DNA of 64,000 nucleotides from Micropruina sp. (GCA_016716635.1 JADJVZ010000012.1:248001-312000); one strand, 5' to 3'; positions 45,506 to 54,309 are shown, counted from the stretch's first letter. Numbers and translations: made by a program. The notes: generated by a model not told the origin, from the letters alone.

Positions 45506-47652
45506 GAGAAGCTCTTAGTCGCCCAAATCGTGCCCACTTCATTGAGCGGGAAAGCCTTACGAATTATCTGCCCAGGGTCCCCACGGGAAGTCTCGTTACC
45601 ATCATCGGGGGTGCGGGCTTTGGCAAGACAAGCCTTCTCGAAAGTTGGCTGGATGTCGGCCGCGTCCCCTCGGTCATCATTCCTCTCGATGAGCGCCACA
45701 ATGATGCTGCGGAACTCGCCCGTCACATTGTGGGTCGGCTCGCTCTCGCAATCCCTACCCTCAGCGAGTTTTCGTCATTCACGACTGCGCCTGGCAGCGA
45801 CTGGGTCCGGAACGTGTTGACACGTCTGGCCAGTGAACTTTCCCATTCGCCAACGATTCCCATGTTCGACGATGCGCACCTCATCAGCGACCCTCGAGCA
45901 CTTCGGCTTCTAGAGACCTTCGTCACTCAGCACCTCCAAGGGGGGATCGTCGTTCTCGCCGGGCGCCACTTGCCCCTCCTTCGCCTTGACCATGAGAAAG
46001 CGAAGGCGTACCACCTCACCAGTGCCGATTTGCGAATCACAGCCCAGGACTTGACCGCGGGATCCCACGGAACCATGACCCACACGTTGGCTGAGGAGAT
46101 CGTCCGCACCACGCATGGCTGGCCCTCTGCAGTCCGCGTCATTCTGCGCGAGCACCGCTCAGGACGGCTTCTCATGGAATCCGTGGGCACCACTGACCCG
46201 GGGGGCCTGCTCGCGCTCTACCTGCGCGACGAAGTGGTGAGCGATCTTGACGACGACCTTCGTCGACTACTCACGGTCGTTGCGACAGCCGGACCGCTGG
46301 ACAAGAAGGCGATCGACTCGCTCATTCCAGACGTCAACCTTGCGAGCGCCTTGAAGCGCGCGTCCGCACTGGACCTACCCCTCGTTACCGTGTCCCCCGA
46401 AGACAAGCACCCGCTCGTGATTGAAGATCTCTTGGCGAATGTGCTGGCCCACGACCTTCGCCGGACCGATCCCGCTAAGGCGGACGATATTCTCGTGCGG
46501 GCCGCGAAATACTTCTCTGCACGCGGAAAGGACCAACAGGCCTTCGACAACTACCTCAAGAGTGAAGATCGTCGACTCCTCCTTGAGTTCGTCGCAGACC
46601 GGGGCATCAGAAGGGCCTTACGGGGTGATTCTGCGCTGGTCCGCCAATGGCTCGAGGCATTTTCCCCCGCGGAGATGGTTGCCGCCCCTATCTTGCTGCT
46701 GACGGGGGCAATTCTGGCGGCTAGCGAATGCGATCTCAATGGGATGGAACAATGGCTCACCCTTCTCGCACAGGCCACGTCCCAGGGAAACCCACTCCCC
46801 ACGAAGAATACGCAATTGATGGCTGCTGCTTTGCGGGAGATCACGGGCATCGATCCGATGGGGGAAGCGTTCGACGCAGCCTCCAGCATCCTCGAGGGGC
46901 CCTTTGCGGCACTGGCCCAGATCATCACTGCCGTCACTTACAACGCCGCCGGACAACTGGACCTTGCGCAGAACTGCTTGGACGAGTGCGCCGTGGTCGC
47001 GAAGCAATACCCCCTGGTATACGTCCAACACCTGGCAGCGTCCGCTGCCAATCTTGGGCGTCGCAATGATCTCGAAGGCGGCCTCGCCTTGATCCAAACG
47101 GCACGGCGGATTGTGGATGAGCAGGGGCTCTCCCACAACGTGCTCTCGGTGTCAGTGGAGGCTGGGGAAGCCTGGTATGCAGCTCGAATGGGGGCGACGA
47201 GCCAGGCTGCCGCCGCACTCTCGGCAGGCCGGCGCAAGCTTTCTGGCCTCACCCGGGGACTCAAACTCCCGAGGCTTTGCTGGGTCATGCTCCTCTCTGA
47301 GGCCGCCCTCGCGTTGGGGGACTTCGATGCGGCCGAAAGCCTCGTGTCGGACGGCATGGAACTTCTGACTGAATTTCCCGAAGCGATGGCCGTCAAGACG
47401 ATTTTGGCATCGGTCAAGGCCGCCTGCCCCCGACATCGTGCGGCGCCGTCAACAAACCCCTTGACTGCGACAGAGATGCGGGTGTTGAAGCTCCTGCCAG
47501 GATTCTGGACCGTCCCTCGCATGGCGAGCGAGTTGAACATGGCGACACCGACGATTCGTCACCACATCCAGGCCATCTACCGAACACTGGGTGTGCACGA
47601 TCGCGCGGAAGCTGTGTCCGCAGCGCGAGCCCGAGGGCTTCTGCCAAGTTAG
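45502..47652 (+). CDS. MalT/LuxR-type ATP-binding transcriptional regulator (second of pair)
   Basis: 716 residues, with Walker A LVTIIGGAGFGKTSLL (31-46), a Walker-B-like IPMFDDAHLI, a helical middle, and a LuxR-type helix-turn-helix at about 650-716 (TATEMRVLKLLPGFWTVPRMASEL and PTIRHHIQAIYRTL). It is paralogous in layout to the previous gene and coupled to it (ATGA at 45502). It shares the tail motif A-R-A-(R)-x-L-G-L-L-P. The ligand and target are unknown; co-regulation of the adhesin is a positional inference. Confidence 0.85.
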   Translation: MREALSRPNRAHFIERESLTNYLPRVPTGSLVTIIGGAGFGKTSLLESWLDVGRVPSVIIPLDERHNDAAELARHIVGRLALAIPTLSEFSSFTTAPGSDWVRNVLTRLASELSHSPTIPMFDDAHLISDPRALRLLETFVTQHLQGGIVVLAGRHLPLLRLDHEKAKAYHLTSADLRITAQDLTAGSHGTMTHTLAEEIVRTTHGWPSAVRVILREHRSGRLLMESVGTTDPGGLLALYLRDEVVSDLDDDLRRLLTVVATAGPLDKKAIDSLIPDVNLASALKRASALDLPLVTVSPEDKHPLVIEDLLANVLAHDLRRTDPAKADDILVRAAKYFSARGKDQQAFDNYLKSEDRRLLLEFVADRGIRRALRGDSALVRQWLEAFSPAEMVAAPILLLTGAILAASECDLNGMEQWLTLLAQATSQGNPLPTKNTQLMAAALREITGIDPMGEAFDAASSILEGPFAALAQIITAVTYNAAGQLDLAQNCLDECAVVAKQYPLVYVQHLAASAANLGRRNDLEGGLALIQTARRIVDEQGLSHNVLSVSVEAGEAWYAARMGATSQAAAALSAGRRKLSGLTRGLKLPRLCWVMLLSEAALALGDFDAAESLVSDGMELLTEFPEAMAVKTILASVKAACPRHRAAPSTNPLTATEMRVLKLLPGFWTVPRMASELNMATPTIRHHIQAIYRTLGVHDRAEAVSAARARGLLPS

Positions 47653-47842
47653 CTCTACCCAGCGAACCGGACGATCGTCCTCGATGCTCAGCGACGAATC
47701 TCGTCCAGCATCGATTGGTGAGCGTCCGCCCTGGTCCCGAATGGACGGGCGATATCAACCACGCACCCGTCACGCCCTAGGTCAGGTCGTTGCCGGATCG
47801 GCTGCACCAACAGAAGAGCCCCGGATTCCGGGGCAACCTGAG

Positions 47843-47913
47843 AGCGGGCGACGGGAATCGAACCCGCACTGTCAGCTTGGGAAGCTGATGTTCTGCCATT
47901 GAACTACGCCCGC
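47843..47913 (-). tRNA. tRNA-Gly (anticodon CCC)
   Basis: A complete cloverleaf on the - strand. The acceptor stem is GCGGGCG with CGCCCGC, the T-arm contains GGTTCGATTCC, and the anticodon arm is TCAGC-TTCCCAA-GCTGA giving CCC. The discriminator is U and CCA is not encoded. It lies in an otherwise empty gap (47653-48023). No direct repeat suggesting an integrated element is seen at its end. Confidence 0.9.
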
Positions 47914-48023
47914 GAGGGCCTTGTCAGCATAGCGACCGTCCCAGGGGTTCGCACCTCGCGGGGTGACCCTGGACGCGCCCCCACTCGACCCCTAGTCCAG
48001 GGACGCCCGTCCGACCCTGCCGG

Positions 48024-48029
48024 TAGCGT
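48024..48029 (+). promoter_or_regulatory. -10 element TAGCGT, first of three identical leaderless promoters
   Basis: TAGCGT plus six bases plus ATG (48036). The same TAGCGT-CGARG(C) spacing recurs before 48740 and 49489. A shared GGACGC sits 16-17 bp upstream in the first two copies. No ribosome-binding sequence precedes the ATG. Confidence 0.7.
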
Positions 48030-48035
48030 CGAGGC

Positions 48036-48620
48036 ATGACGAGCCAATCCGAACCCCTGGATGTCGGTCCGATCGCGGGCGGGCACCTCCCGGCCCAGGA
48101 GGCAGACAAGTCCCAGGTCGCCGCGCTACTGCGCTCGGCGGCCGCCGAAGGACGTCTGACGCAGACCGAATTGGACGAACGGCTCACGGTCGTGCGCACC
48201 GCCACCACCTTCGACGACCTGATCCCCCTCACGCGAGATTTGGTGCCGTTAGCGGGTCCTGAGACACCGTCGGCCGACGCCGCGGAGCCCAACTTCGGGG
48301 CTGCGGTGTTGGGGAGCACCGACCTCACGCCCTCGTCCGCGGTCGCCGCGGACTACTCGATGGTCAGCGTGATGGGCAGCGCCAAGCTCGACCTCACCCG
48401 GGCCCGGTTCGATCGTAAGGTGGTCGAAGTGAACGCCTTCTCCATCATGGGCGATGTGGTTGTCCTCGTGCCACGGGGCGTCCGCGTGCAGAAGGAGGCC
48501 ATCGCCGTCCTCGGCGACGTCCAGGAGAAGAAGTTGGCACCGGCCCTCGACGGGGCCCCCACGGTCATCATTCGCGGGCTGGTCATCATGGGCAGCGTGA
48601 CGGTGAAGCACCCCAAGTAG
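48036..48620 (+). CDS. DUF1707 plus LiaF-like C-terminal domain protein, tandem copy 1
   Basis: 194 residues. About 10-70 is a DUF1707-like helical domain (DKSQVAALLRSAAAEGRLTQTELDERL). About 100-194 is a beta-solenoid-like domain typical of LiaF-like proteins that respond to cell-wall-active antibiotics (VEVNAFSIMGDVVVLVPRGVRV). No signal peptide or helix is seen, so it is probably cytoplasmic. This copy ends GSVTVKHPK, and the two downstream copies keep the same order. Family function suggests a cell-envelope stress response role. Confidence 0.78.
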   Translation: MTSQSEPLDVGPIAGGHLPAQEADKSQVAALLRSAAAEGRLTQTELDERLTVVRTATTFDDLIPLTRDLVPLAGPETPSADAAEPNFGAAVLGSTDLTPSSAVAADYSMVSVMGSAKLDLTRARFDRKVVEVNAFSIMGDVVVLVPRGVRVQKEAIAVLGDVQEKKLAPALDGAPTVIIRGLVIMGSVTVKHPK

Positions 48621-48727
48621 GTCGTTGTCGGACGGTCGGACGGACGGTGCCACCCCCCAGGCCGGGTGGCACCCTGGACGCTCCCCTGCCCAACCCCGAA
48701 CCCTCGGACGCCCGCGCCCAACCGGCG

Positions 48728-48733
48728 TAGCGT
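48728..48733 (+). promoter_or_regulatory. -10 element TAGCGT, second copy
   Basis: TAGCGT ends 6 nt before the ATG at 48740, with the same spacing and flanking bases as the first copy. Confidence 0.7.
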
Positions 48734-48739
48734 CGAAGC

Positions 48740-49333
48740 ATGACGAGCCAACCTGAGCCTCTGGATGTGGGACCGATCGCCGGAGGGAACCAGCCCGCGC
48801 AGGAGGCCGACAAGTCTCAGGTCGCTTCCCTGCTGCGGGCGGCGGCAGCCGAAGGCCGCCTCACACAGACCGAACTGGACGAACGCCTCACAGTCGTCCG
48901 GGACGCCACCACCTTCGACGACCTCATCCCGCTCACCCGCGATCTGGTACCACTGACCCCGTCGGCCGCCACGGCCGCAGTGGGCGCAGTGGGCGCCGAA
49001 CCGACCTTGGGGTTGTGGGTGTTCGGCGGAACCACCCTCGCCCCCACCACCACCGTCGCCGCGGCCTACTCGCTGGTCGCCATTTGCGGCGGCGGCAGCC
49101 TCGACCTCACCCGGGCACAGTTCGTCGAGGGCGTGTGCGAGGTCAGCGTCTTCTGCCTGTACGGGGGAATGACCATCGTCGTGCCGCCGGGCGTCCACGT
49201 TCAGAACCGGGCCATCGCCGTCTTCGGCGGGGTCGGCCTCCACGACCTCGCTCCCGCTCTGCAAGGGGCACCCACGGTGATCGTCCGCGGGTTGGTGGTG
49301 TTCGCCGGCGTGGGCGTCCAGCACCCCAAGTGA
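48740..49333 (+). CDS. DUF1707 plus LiaF-like C-terminal domain protein, tandem copy 2
   Basis: 197 residues, same domain order as copy 1. The N-terminal helix is near identical (DKSQVASLLRAAAAEGRLTQTELDERL). The C-terminal half diverges (VEGVCEVSVFCLYGGMTIVVPPGVHV) and ends VGVQHPK. It follows copy 1 by 119 bp and has its own leaderless promoter, so the copies can be expressed separately. Redundancy or subfunctionalisation in the envelope stress response is inferred. Confidence 0.78.
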   Translation: MTSQPEPLDVGPIAGGNQPAQEADKSQVASLLRAAAAEGRLTQTELDERLTVVRDATTFDDLIPLTRDLVPLTPSAATAAVGAVGAEPTLGLWVFGGTTLAPTTTVAAAYSLVAICGGGSLDLTRAQFVEGVCEVSVFCLYGGMTIVVPPGVHVQNRAIAVFGGVGLHDLAPALQGAPTVIVRGLVVFAGVGVQHPK

Positions 49334-49476
49334 TCAGCCGGTGCATCATCGGGCAGCAACATCCTGTGGCCCTCTCAAGCCTCGGAGCCCCCGAGATCTT
49401 CAACCGTCGCCGGGGGTCACCCTGGCGGCACCCCGATTCATCTCCTTACTCACGAACGGCTGCTACCAAGCAGGGA

Positions 49477-49482
49477 TAGCGT
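49477..49482 (+). promoter_or_regulatory. -10 element TAGCGT, third copy
   Basis: TAGCGT ends 6 nt before the ATG at 49489. The base context (AGGGATAGCGTCGAGCT) differs more upstream than between copies 1 and 2. Confidence 0.68.
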
Positions 49483-49488
49483 CGAGCT

Positions 49489-50091
49489 ATGACGAACCCA
49501 CCCGAACCCCTGGACGTCGGTCCGATCGCTGGCGGGCACCTGCCCGTGCAGGAGCGAGACAAGGCGCAGGTCGCCTCCCTGCTACGGACGGCAGCGGCCG
49601 AAGGACGCCTGACGCAGCCCGAATTGGACGATCGCCTCCATGGCGTCCACGTCGCCACCAGCTTCGATGACCTGATCCCTCTGACGCGCGACCTGGTGCC
49701 CCTGGCCCCGAGGACCAACGTGCTACCGAGCACCGCTCTGGCTCCCACGTCGACCGAACCGACCTTCGGGTTTTCGATGTTCGGCGGCAGCCGCCTGACT
49801 CCCGCGATCTCCATCGCTCCGACGTACTCCTTGTTCACCATGTGGGGCGGCGGCAGCCTGGATCTGACCCGAGCACCCTTCGTCAACGGCGTCTGCGAAG
49901 TGACGGTGTTTTGCATGTTCGGGGGGATCACGGTCTACGTCCCGCCGGGCGTCAACGTGCAGAACCAGACCGTCGCCATCTTCGGCGGCGCCGGGAACCA
50001 CAAGCTCGCTCCCGCGCTCCAAGGGGCGCCAACGGTGATTGTCCGCGGATTCGTCGCGTTCGGGGGCGTGGGCGTCCAACACCCGAAGTGA
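49489..50091 (+). CDS. DUF1707 plus LiaF-like C-terminal domain protein, tandem copy 3
   Basis: 200 residues, with the same DUF1707-like start (DKAQVASLLRTAAAEGRLTQPELDDRL) and a C-terminal half closest to copy 2 (VNGVCEVTVFCMFGGITVYVPPGVNV), again ending VGVQHPK. The strong C-terminal similarity of copies 2 and 3 suggests that pair arose most recently. The 155-bp gap before it is longer and less conserved than the gap between copies 1 and 2. Confidence 0.78.
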   Translation: MTNPPEPLDVGPIAGGHLPVQERDKAQVASLLRTAAAEGRLTQPELDDRLHGVHVATSFDDLIPLTRDLVPLAPRTNVLPSTALAPTSTEPTFGFSMFGGSRLTPAISIAPTYSLFTMWGGGSLDLTRAPFVNGVCEVTVFCMFGGITVYVPPGVNVQNQTVAIFGGAGNHKLAPALQGAPTVIVRGFVAFGGVGVQHPK

Positions 50092-50148
50092 GCGCGACCG
50101 GCTGCTACCGTCGCCGCGGCGCGATCTCTCCGGACGCACGCCGCCCGC

Positions 50149-50154
50149 TACCCT
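50149..50154 (+). promoter_or_regulatory. -10 element TACCCT of a leaderless promoter
   Basis: TACCCT fits TANNNT and ends 6 nt before the GTG at 50161. Confidence 0.5.
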
Positions 50155-50160
50155 GAGGGC

Positions 50161-51285
50161 GTGCCGCCCTTGCTCCCCCGTGTCGCTGTCGACGCGTCGA
50201 ACCTCGTCGGTGGCGGCGGCGTCCAGGTGGCCTCGGCGCTGCTCACCACCGCGGACGGCCTGCTCACCTCCGGCGCCGACGGCTTACCCGCTTGGCTGCC
50301 CACCGCGACCTGGCTGGTCTCCTCCCAGGTGGCCGAGGCCCTGCCCCCGCTGACGACCATCCACCCGACAGTGACCGCTCGCCGCTGGCGGCTGAACGCG
50401 CTCGGACGTCCGCCCTACGATGCCGTTGCCACGATCTTCGGCCCGGTGTATCGGCTGCGCCGGGCGTCCGTGGAGGTCATGGGCTACGCGGACGTCACCT
50501 CGGTCTACCCACCGCTCGCGGGCATCGAGCGTCCGACGCTGCGCCGGCGGCTGCGGACGTGGTTGTCGCGGACGAGCGTCCGTGATGCCGATGCCGTGGT
50601 GGTCGAAACCGCCGCGCTCAAGGAGCGCATCGTCGCGTTCGGGGTGTTGGCCGATCGCGTCAGCGTGGTTCCGAACACGGTGCACCCGGCGATGACGTCC
50701 GACCCCGACCCGGCGCAGGTGGCGCAGTTCCGGGCCTTGCGAGTGCCGGGCGCCACGACGTTCGCCTACGTCACGCGCCTCTACCCGCACAAGAATCTGC
50801 CGTTTGTGGCTCCGGTCTTGGACGAACTCGCCCGCCTCGGCACCGAGGCGCGCTGCTTCGTGACCCTCACCGACGCCGAATGGGCGGCGCTCGGCCAGGC
50901 CGGACAATCGCGCCTGGTGAACGTCGGATCGCTGACGCCCCCGCAGGTGCGCGCCCTCCTCGAGGCCAGCGATGCCGTACTCTTCCCGAGCCTGCTCGAG
51001 GCCTTCTCCGCCACGCCGATCGAGGCGCTGCAGGTTGAGCGTCCCCTGTTCGCCTCGGATCGGGACTTCGTCCGCACGGTCGTCGGGGACGCCGCGTGGT
51101 ATTTCGATCCGACGGACGTCCGGGCAGCGGCGGCCGCGATTCAAGCGGGGCTTGCGGACACCGATGCCCTCGCTGCTCGGGTCGCCTGCGGACGCGCGCT
51201 CATGCGGGCCTGGCCCGACGCCACCTCGCGCACCCGCGCCTTCCTGGCCACCATCGACGGCGCCCTGACCCGAAGGGGGGCCTGA
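50161..51285 (+). CDS. GT4 family glycosyltransferase
   Basis: 374 residues. The N-terminal VAVDASNLVGGGGVQVASALL glycine motif, VVPNTVHP, the donor-domain TRLYPHKNLPFVAPVL (about 202-217) and the GT4 E-x7-E motif in SLLEAFSATPIEALQVERP (about 282-300) are visible. It ends in a TGATG overlap with the next glycosyltransferase, so the two act together on a separate short pathway away from the main polysaccharide locus. The start is a GTG supported by its -10 element. The acceptor is unknown. Confidence 0.85.
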   Translation: MPPLLPRVAVDASNLVGGGGVQVASALLTTADGLLTSGADGLPAWLPTATWLVSSQVAEALPPLTTIHPTVTARRWRLNALGRPPYDAVATIFGPVYRLRRASVEVMGYADVTSVYPPLAGIERPTLRRRLRTWLSRTSVRDADAVVVETAALKERIVAFGVLADRVSVVPNTVHPAMTSDPDPAQVAQFRALRVPGATTFAYVTRLYPHKNLPFVAPVLDELARLGTEARCFVTLTDAEWAALGQAGQSRLVNVGSLTPPQVRALLEASDAVLFPSLLEAFSATPIEALQVERPLFASDRDFVRTVVGDAAWYFDPTDVRAAAAAIQAGLADTDALAARVACGRALMRAWPDATSRTRAFLATIDGALTRRGA

Positions 51286-52187
51286 TGGCTCGCCTCCTCG
51301 TCGTGACCGTGGCCTTCCGGTCGCTGGCCGCCCTGGAGCGTTGGTATGTCACGGAAACCAACGACGACGTCCGGGTGGTGCTGGTCGACAACGCCGGCGG
51401 CGAGGACCTCGGCAGCGTTGCGACTCGGCTCGGCGCCACCCTCGTAACGTCGCCCACCAATGTGGGTTTCGGGCGCGGCTGCGACCTTGGGGCGGCGCTG
51501 GCCGCCGGCGAGGAATGGGTCGCTTTCGTCAACCCCGACCTGGCCATCACCTCGGAGCAGCTCCTTGAGGTGATCGACGCGGCGCCGTCCGACGCCGTGG
51601 CCCTGTGCCCGTTGCTCACCGACCCCGACGGCACCCCCTTGCCCGACGTGGCCCGCACCAGTCCGACCGCCCTGCAGTTGGCGCTCCCATGGATCATCGG
51701 AGCCCGTGGCGATCGAGGCACGGGGTTGGCCACCCCCGAATCCGGCCGCCACCAAGAGGTCGAGGTGACGTCGGGCGCCTGCCTGATCGTCCGACGGGCG
51801 GCCTTCGAAGCGGTCGGCGGCTTCCCAGACTGGCTGTTCTTCAACGCTGAAGACATCTACTTGTGCGACCAACTTCGCGCGCAAGGTCGGCTGTATGTCG
51901 ATCACGGGGTGACGGGCGTCCACGAGAAGCTCTCCAGCGCGAATACCGTGCCGATGGCGGCGATTATGGCCGAGACCGCGCGAGCCACGTCGGCCTATGC
52001 GGCCGTCCGGTTCGGGCGGCTCTCGTGGCTCGGCGTCTACCTTGCCGTGGTGGCCGGCATGATTTTGCGGGCGGTATTCCGTCCGGGCTTGCGTCCGCTG
52101 CTGGGACGCACGGCCAGCCTGCTCTGGCGTGAAGCCGGACTTGCTCGGCAAGGTCGCTTGGGGCCGGTGGAACCCGTCTTCGTCTGA
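51285..52187 (+). CDS. GT2 family glycosyltransferase, rhamnosyltransferase-like
   Basis: 300 residues with the GT2 core: VVTVAFRSLAALERW, VVLVDNAGG (about 26-34), TNVGFGRGCDLGAALA, FVNPDL (D-x-D-like position, about 77-82), and GACLIVRRAAFEAVGGFP then FFNAEDIYLCDQLRAQG (the E-D-x-D catalytic region, about 180-200). The arrangement is the one seen in dTDP-rhamnosyltransferases. A C-terminal hydrophobic helix (about 252-272) suggests membrane association. The ATG overlaps the upstream stop (TGATG). It could use the dTDP-rhamnose made by the genes at 14-17 kb; this is inference. Confidence 0.85.
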   Translation: MARLLVVTVAFRSLAALERWYVTETNDDVRVVLVDNAGGEDLGSVATRLGATLVTSPTNVGFGRGCDLGAALAAGEEWVAFVNPDLAITSEQLLEVIDAAPSDAVALCPLLTDPDGTPLPDVARTSPTALQLALPWIIGARGDRGTGLATPESGRHQEVEVTSGACLIVRRAAFEAVGGFPDWLFFNAEDIYLCDQLRAQGRLYVDHGVTGVHEKLSSANTVPMAAIMAETARATSAYAAVRFGRLSWLGVYLAVVAGMILRAVFRPGLRPLLGRTASLLWREAGLARQGRLGPVEPVFV

Positions 52188-52247
52188 GCTGCACCCCGGC
52201 GTGCGTCCGAACGGATTGAGACGATAGCGAACGACCCGAACGGTCGG

Positions 52248-52253
52248 TAATGT
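52248..52253 (+). promoter_or_regulatory. -10 element TAATGT of the leaderless ppgK promoter
   Basis: TAATGT ends 7 nt before the ATG at 52261 and fits TANNNT. Confidence 0.55.
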
Positions 52254-52260
52254 TCCAGGC

Positions 52261-53016
52261 ATGGCAGCTTCGAAGGTCTTGGGCATCGACATCGGCGGAT
52301 CCGGAATCAAGGGTGCGTTGGTGGATATCGAGAAGGGGGCCTTCGCCTCACATCGCTTGCGAATCCCCACCCCGACCCCGTCCACAGTCGATAACGTCGC
52401 TCAGGTGGTCGCCGAGATCGTGGCCGAGTTCCAGGACGACAACGACGCCAAGGTGCTCGGCGTGACCTACCCCGGCGTCGTCCAGCGCGGTGTGACCAAG
52501 TCGGCGGCCAACTTCGACTCGTCGTTCGTTGGCGCGCATGCGCAGGATGTCTTCGCCCAACAATGTGGCATACCCGTGACCCTGGTGAACGATGCGGACG
52601 CGGCCGGCCTGGCCGAGGTCCGCTACGGCGCCGCCAAAGACCACGCGGGCCTGGTCATCATGACCACCCTCGGCACCGGCATCGGCACGGCGTTGATCTA
52701 CGACGGTGTGCTGATCCCTAACGCGGAACTCGGACACCTCGAAATCGACGGCGTCGACTACGAGACCAAGGCCGCCTCCCGCTGGCGTGACGAAGAACAC
52801 CTCACCTGGGATGAGTACATCCCCCGCCTGCAGCGCTACTACGAGACGCTCGAACGCCTGCTCACCCCCGACCTCATCGTGGTGGGCGGCGGCATCAGCA
52901 AGCTGGCCGACCAGTTCCTGCCTCACCTCAAGCTGAGCACGCCGATCGTCCCGGCGAAGCTCCGCAACAAGGCGGGCATCATCGGCGCGGCGGTGTACGC
53001 GGTCCCGGCCAACTAG
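52261..53016 (+). CDS. ppgK: Polyphosphate glucokinase
   Basis: 251 residues, the usual length of actinobacterial PpgK. The ROK-family phosphate loop LGIDIGGSGIKGALVD (7-22), the catalytic NDADAAGLAEV (about 111-121), TTLGTGIGTAL (about 132-142) and the ELGHLEIDG segment (about 152-160) are present. It phosphorylates glucose with polyphosphate or ATP. It is monocistronic, 73 bp after the GT2 gene, and metabolically linked to glucose phosphate use (see pgi at 60 kb). Confidence 0.95.
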   Translation: MAASKVLGIDIGGSGIKGALVDIEKGAFASHRLRIPTPTPSTVDNVAQVVAEIVAEFQDDNDAKVLGVTYPGVVQRGVTKSAANFDSSFVGAHAQDVFAQQCGIPVTLVNDADAAGLAEVRYGAAKDHAGLVIMTTLGTGIGTALIYDGVLIPNAELGHLEIDGVDYETKAASRWRDEEHLTWDEYIPRLQRYYETLERLLTPDLIVVGGGISKLADQFLPHLKLSTPIVPAKLRNKAGIIGAAVYAVPAN

Positions 53017-53034
53017 GGGGCGGTCCTTGACGGC

Positions 53035-53241
53035 CGAAACATCCCCGACAGCCCCTCCCATGAACAACCCATCCATGGCCCAGCCATAGGGGGATGCGAC
53101 GGGCATGCTCCCCTCCGGACCACCTGACCCTCGCCTACCCCGTACGGGGATCCGCCGCTCACACCACTTGTCCGAAACATCCCCGACAGCCTCTGCCAAG
53201 GACCATCCGTCCATTGCCCAGCCCCACGGGGATGTGGCGGG
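53035..53241. repeat. Two copies of a degenerate direct repeat, period 138 bp
   Basis: A block starting CGAAACATCCCCGACAGC occurs at 53035 and again at 53173, and a second conserved block (CCATCC followed by GCCCAGCC) follows at the same offset in both, so copies of about 69 bp lie 138 bp apart in the 295-bp gap after ppgK. No gene is seen in this gap. The repeat does not match a hairpin or insertion-sequence end that I recognise. Confidence 0.6.
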
Positions 53242-53311
53242 CTAAGGGCGTGCCGCTGCACCCACGGAGTTATCCACAGATTCTCGCCTGAGTCTCGCCA
53301 AAGGGGCTCGC

Positions 53312-54196
53312 ATGGGGCAAGGTCCCGCTATGGAAAGCCATATTCCCAGTGCCCGAACGTGGGACCCCCGCGTGTATCCCACGTGGCTGTTGGCCCGCAG
53401 CGGCCTCACTCGACCCCAACTCCGAGGGCTTGTCGAAGCCGGGCGTCTGAACCGCCTTCGCCGTGGTTGGTATGCGCTATCGGATGCTGACTCGCAGGTG
53501 ACCCTTGCGGTGGCGTCTGGCGGATGCCTGTCGTGCGTCTCAGCTCTGCGCTGGTACGGGGTCTGGGTGCCGACAACCAAGCAGGTCCACATCCGCGCCT
53601 ACCGACACCATTCCCCACCCGACCCAAGCGTCGCGCTTCAATGCGGCAACAGCCATGCGATGCCTGCTCCCGCCGCCGCCGTGGATCCCATTCTGGTGGC
53701 GCTGTCCGTCGCCTGGCAGTGCCTCGACAACGAGGAACGAGTGATCGTTTTGGACTCCATGCTCAACCTTGGGCTAGCCACCCGTCGGGAACTGGCCGAC
53801 ACACTCAGCGGGCGCGACCTGGCCGTGGAACTGCTCGCGAAATGCGACCGCAGCGAGTCGGGGACAGAGACCGTCACCCGACTTCGGCTCCGCGCTCGCC
53901 AGATTCGAGTGCGTCCTCAGACGTGGATCGCCGGAGTCGGCCGCGTCGATCTGTTAATCGGCCAGCGCCTCGTGATTGAGTGCGATAGCCGCATGCACCA
54001 CACCGATCAGGGCGCCTACCAGCGAGACCGCGACAGGGATCGGACACTCCACTCCCGCGGCTACCTGGTCATCCGCCTGACCTACCACGACGTTATGAAC
54101 CGCTGGAACGAGGTCGAGACGGACATTCTGGCCATCATCCGGCGCCGGGAGCATCGCCAGTTTCCGGGCGGCGAAGCACCCCGGCAGGCATCCTGA
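53312..54196 (+). CDS. AbiEi-like N-terminal domain fused to a DUF559-like endonuclease-fold domain
   Basis: 294 residues. About 20-105 resembles the AbiEi antitoxin/transcriptional regulator winged-helix domain (LARSGLTRPQLRGLVEAGRLNRLRRGWYAL). About 180-280 resembles the PD-(D/E)xK fold of DUF559/Vsr-like proteins (GRVDLLIGQRLVIECDSRMHH, with D and E-x-D, followed by RDRDRDRTLHSRGYLVIRLTYHD). Such fusions are widespread in Actinobacteria and of uncertain function; no AbiEii toxin gene is adjacent. Starts at 53312 or the ATG at 53330 are equally plausible. Confidence 0.7.
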   Translation: MGQGPAMESHIPSARTWDPRVYPTWLLARSGLTRPQLRGLVEAGRLNRLRRGWYALSDADSQVTLAVASGGCLSCVSALRWYGVWVPTTKQVHIRAYRHHSPPDPSVALQCGNSHAMPAPAAAVDPILVALSVAWQCLDNEERVIVLDSMLNLGLATRRELADTLSGRDLAVELLAKCDRSESGTETVTRLRLRARQIRVRPQTWIAGVGRVDLLIGQRLVIECDSRMHHTDQGAYQRDRDRDRTLHSRGYLVIRLTYHDVMNRWNEVETDILAIIRRREHRQFPGGEAPRQAS

Positions 54197-54309
54197 GCAA
54201 CCCATCACATCCCTCTCAGCACCCGCCATGGACGGACCTTCCACGGCCCGCGCTTACGGGGCTGTTTCGGTCAGCTCCTCGGCAGTGACCTGGATGCGGG
54301 ACTCAAGGC

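Noticed and set aside
47591..47902. Short frame containing the text GRRESNPH across the tRNA
   Set aside because: The text comes from reading tRNA-Gly in the sense direction and is a known annotation artefact.
47843..47913. tRNA-Gly as an integration site for an element carrying the LiaF triplet
   Set aside because: No repeated tRNA 3' end, integrase or mobile gene was found in the next 10 kb.
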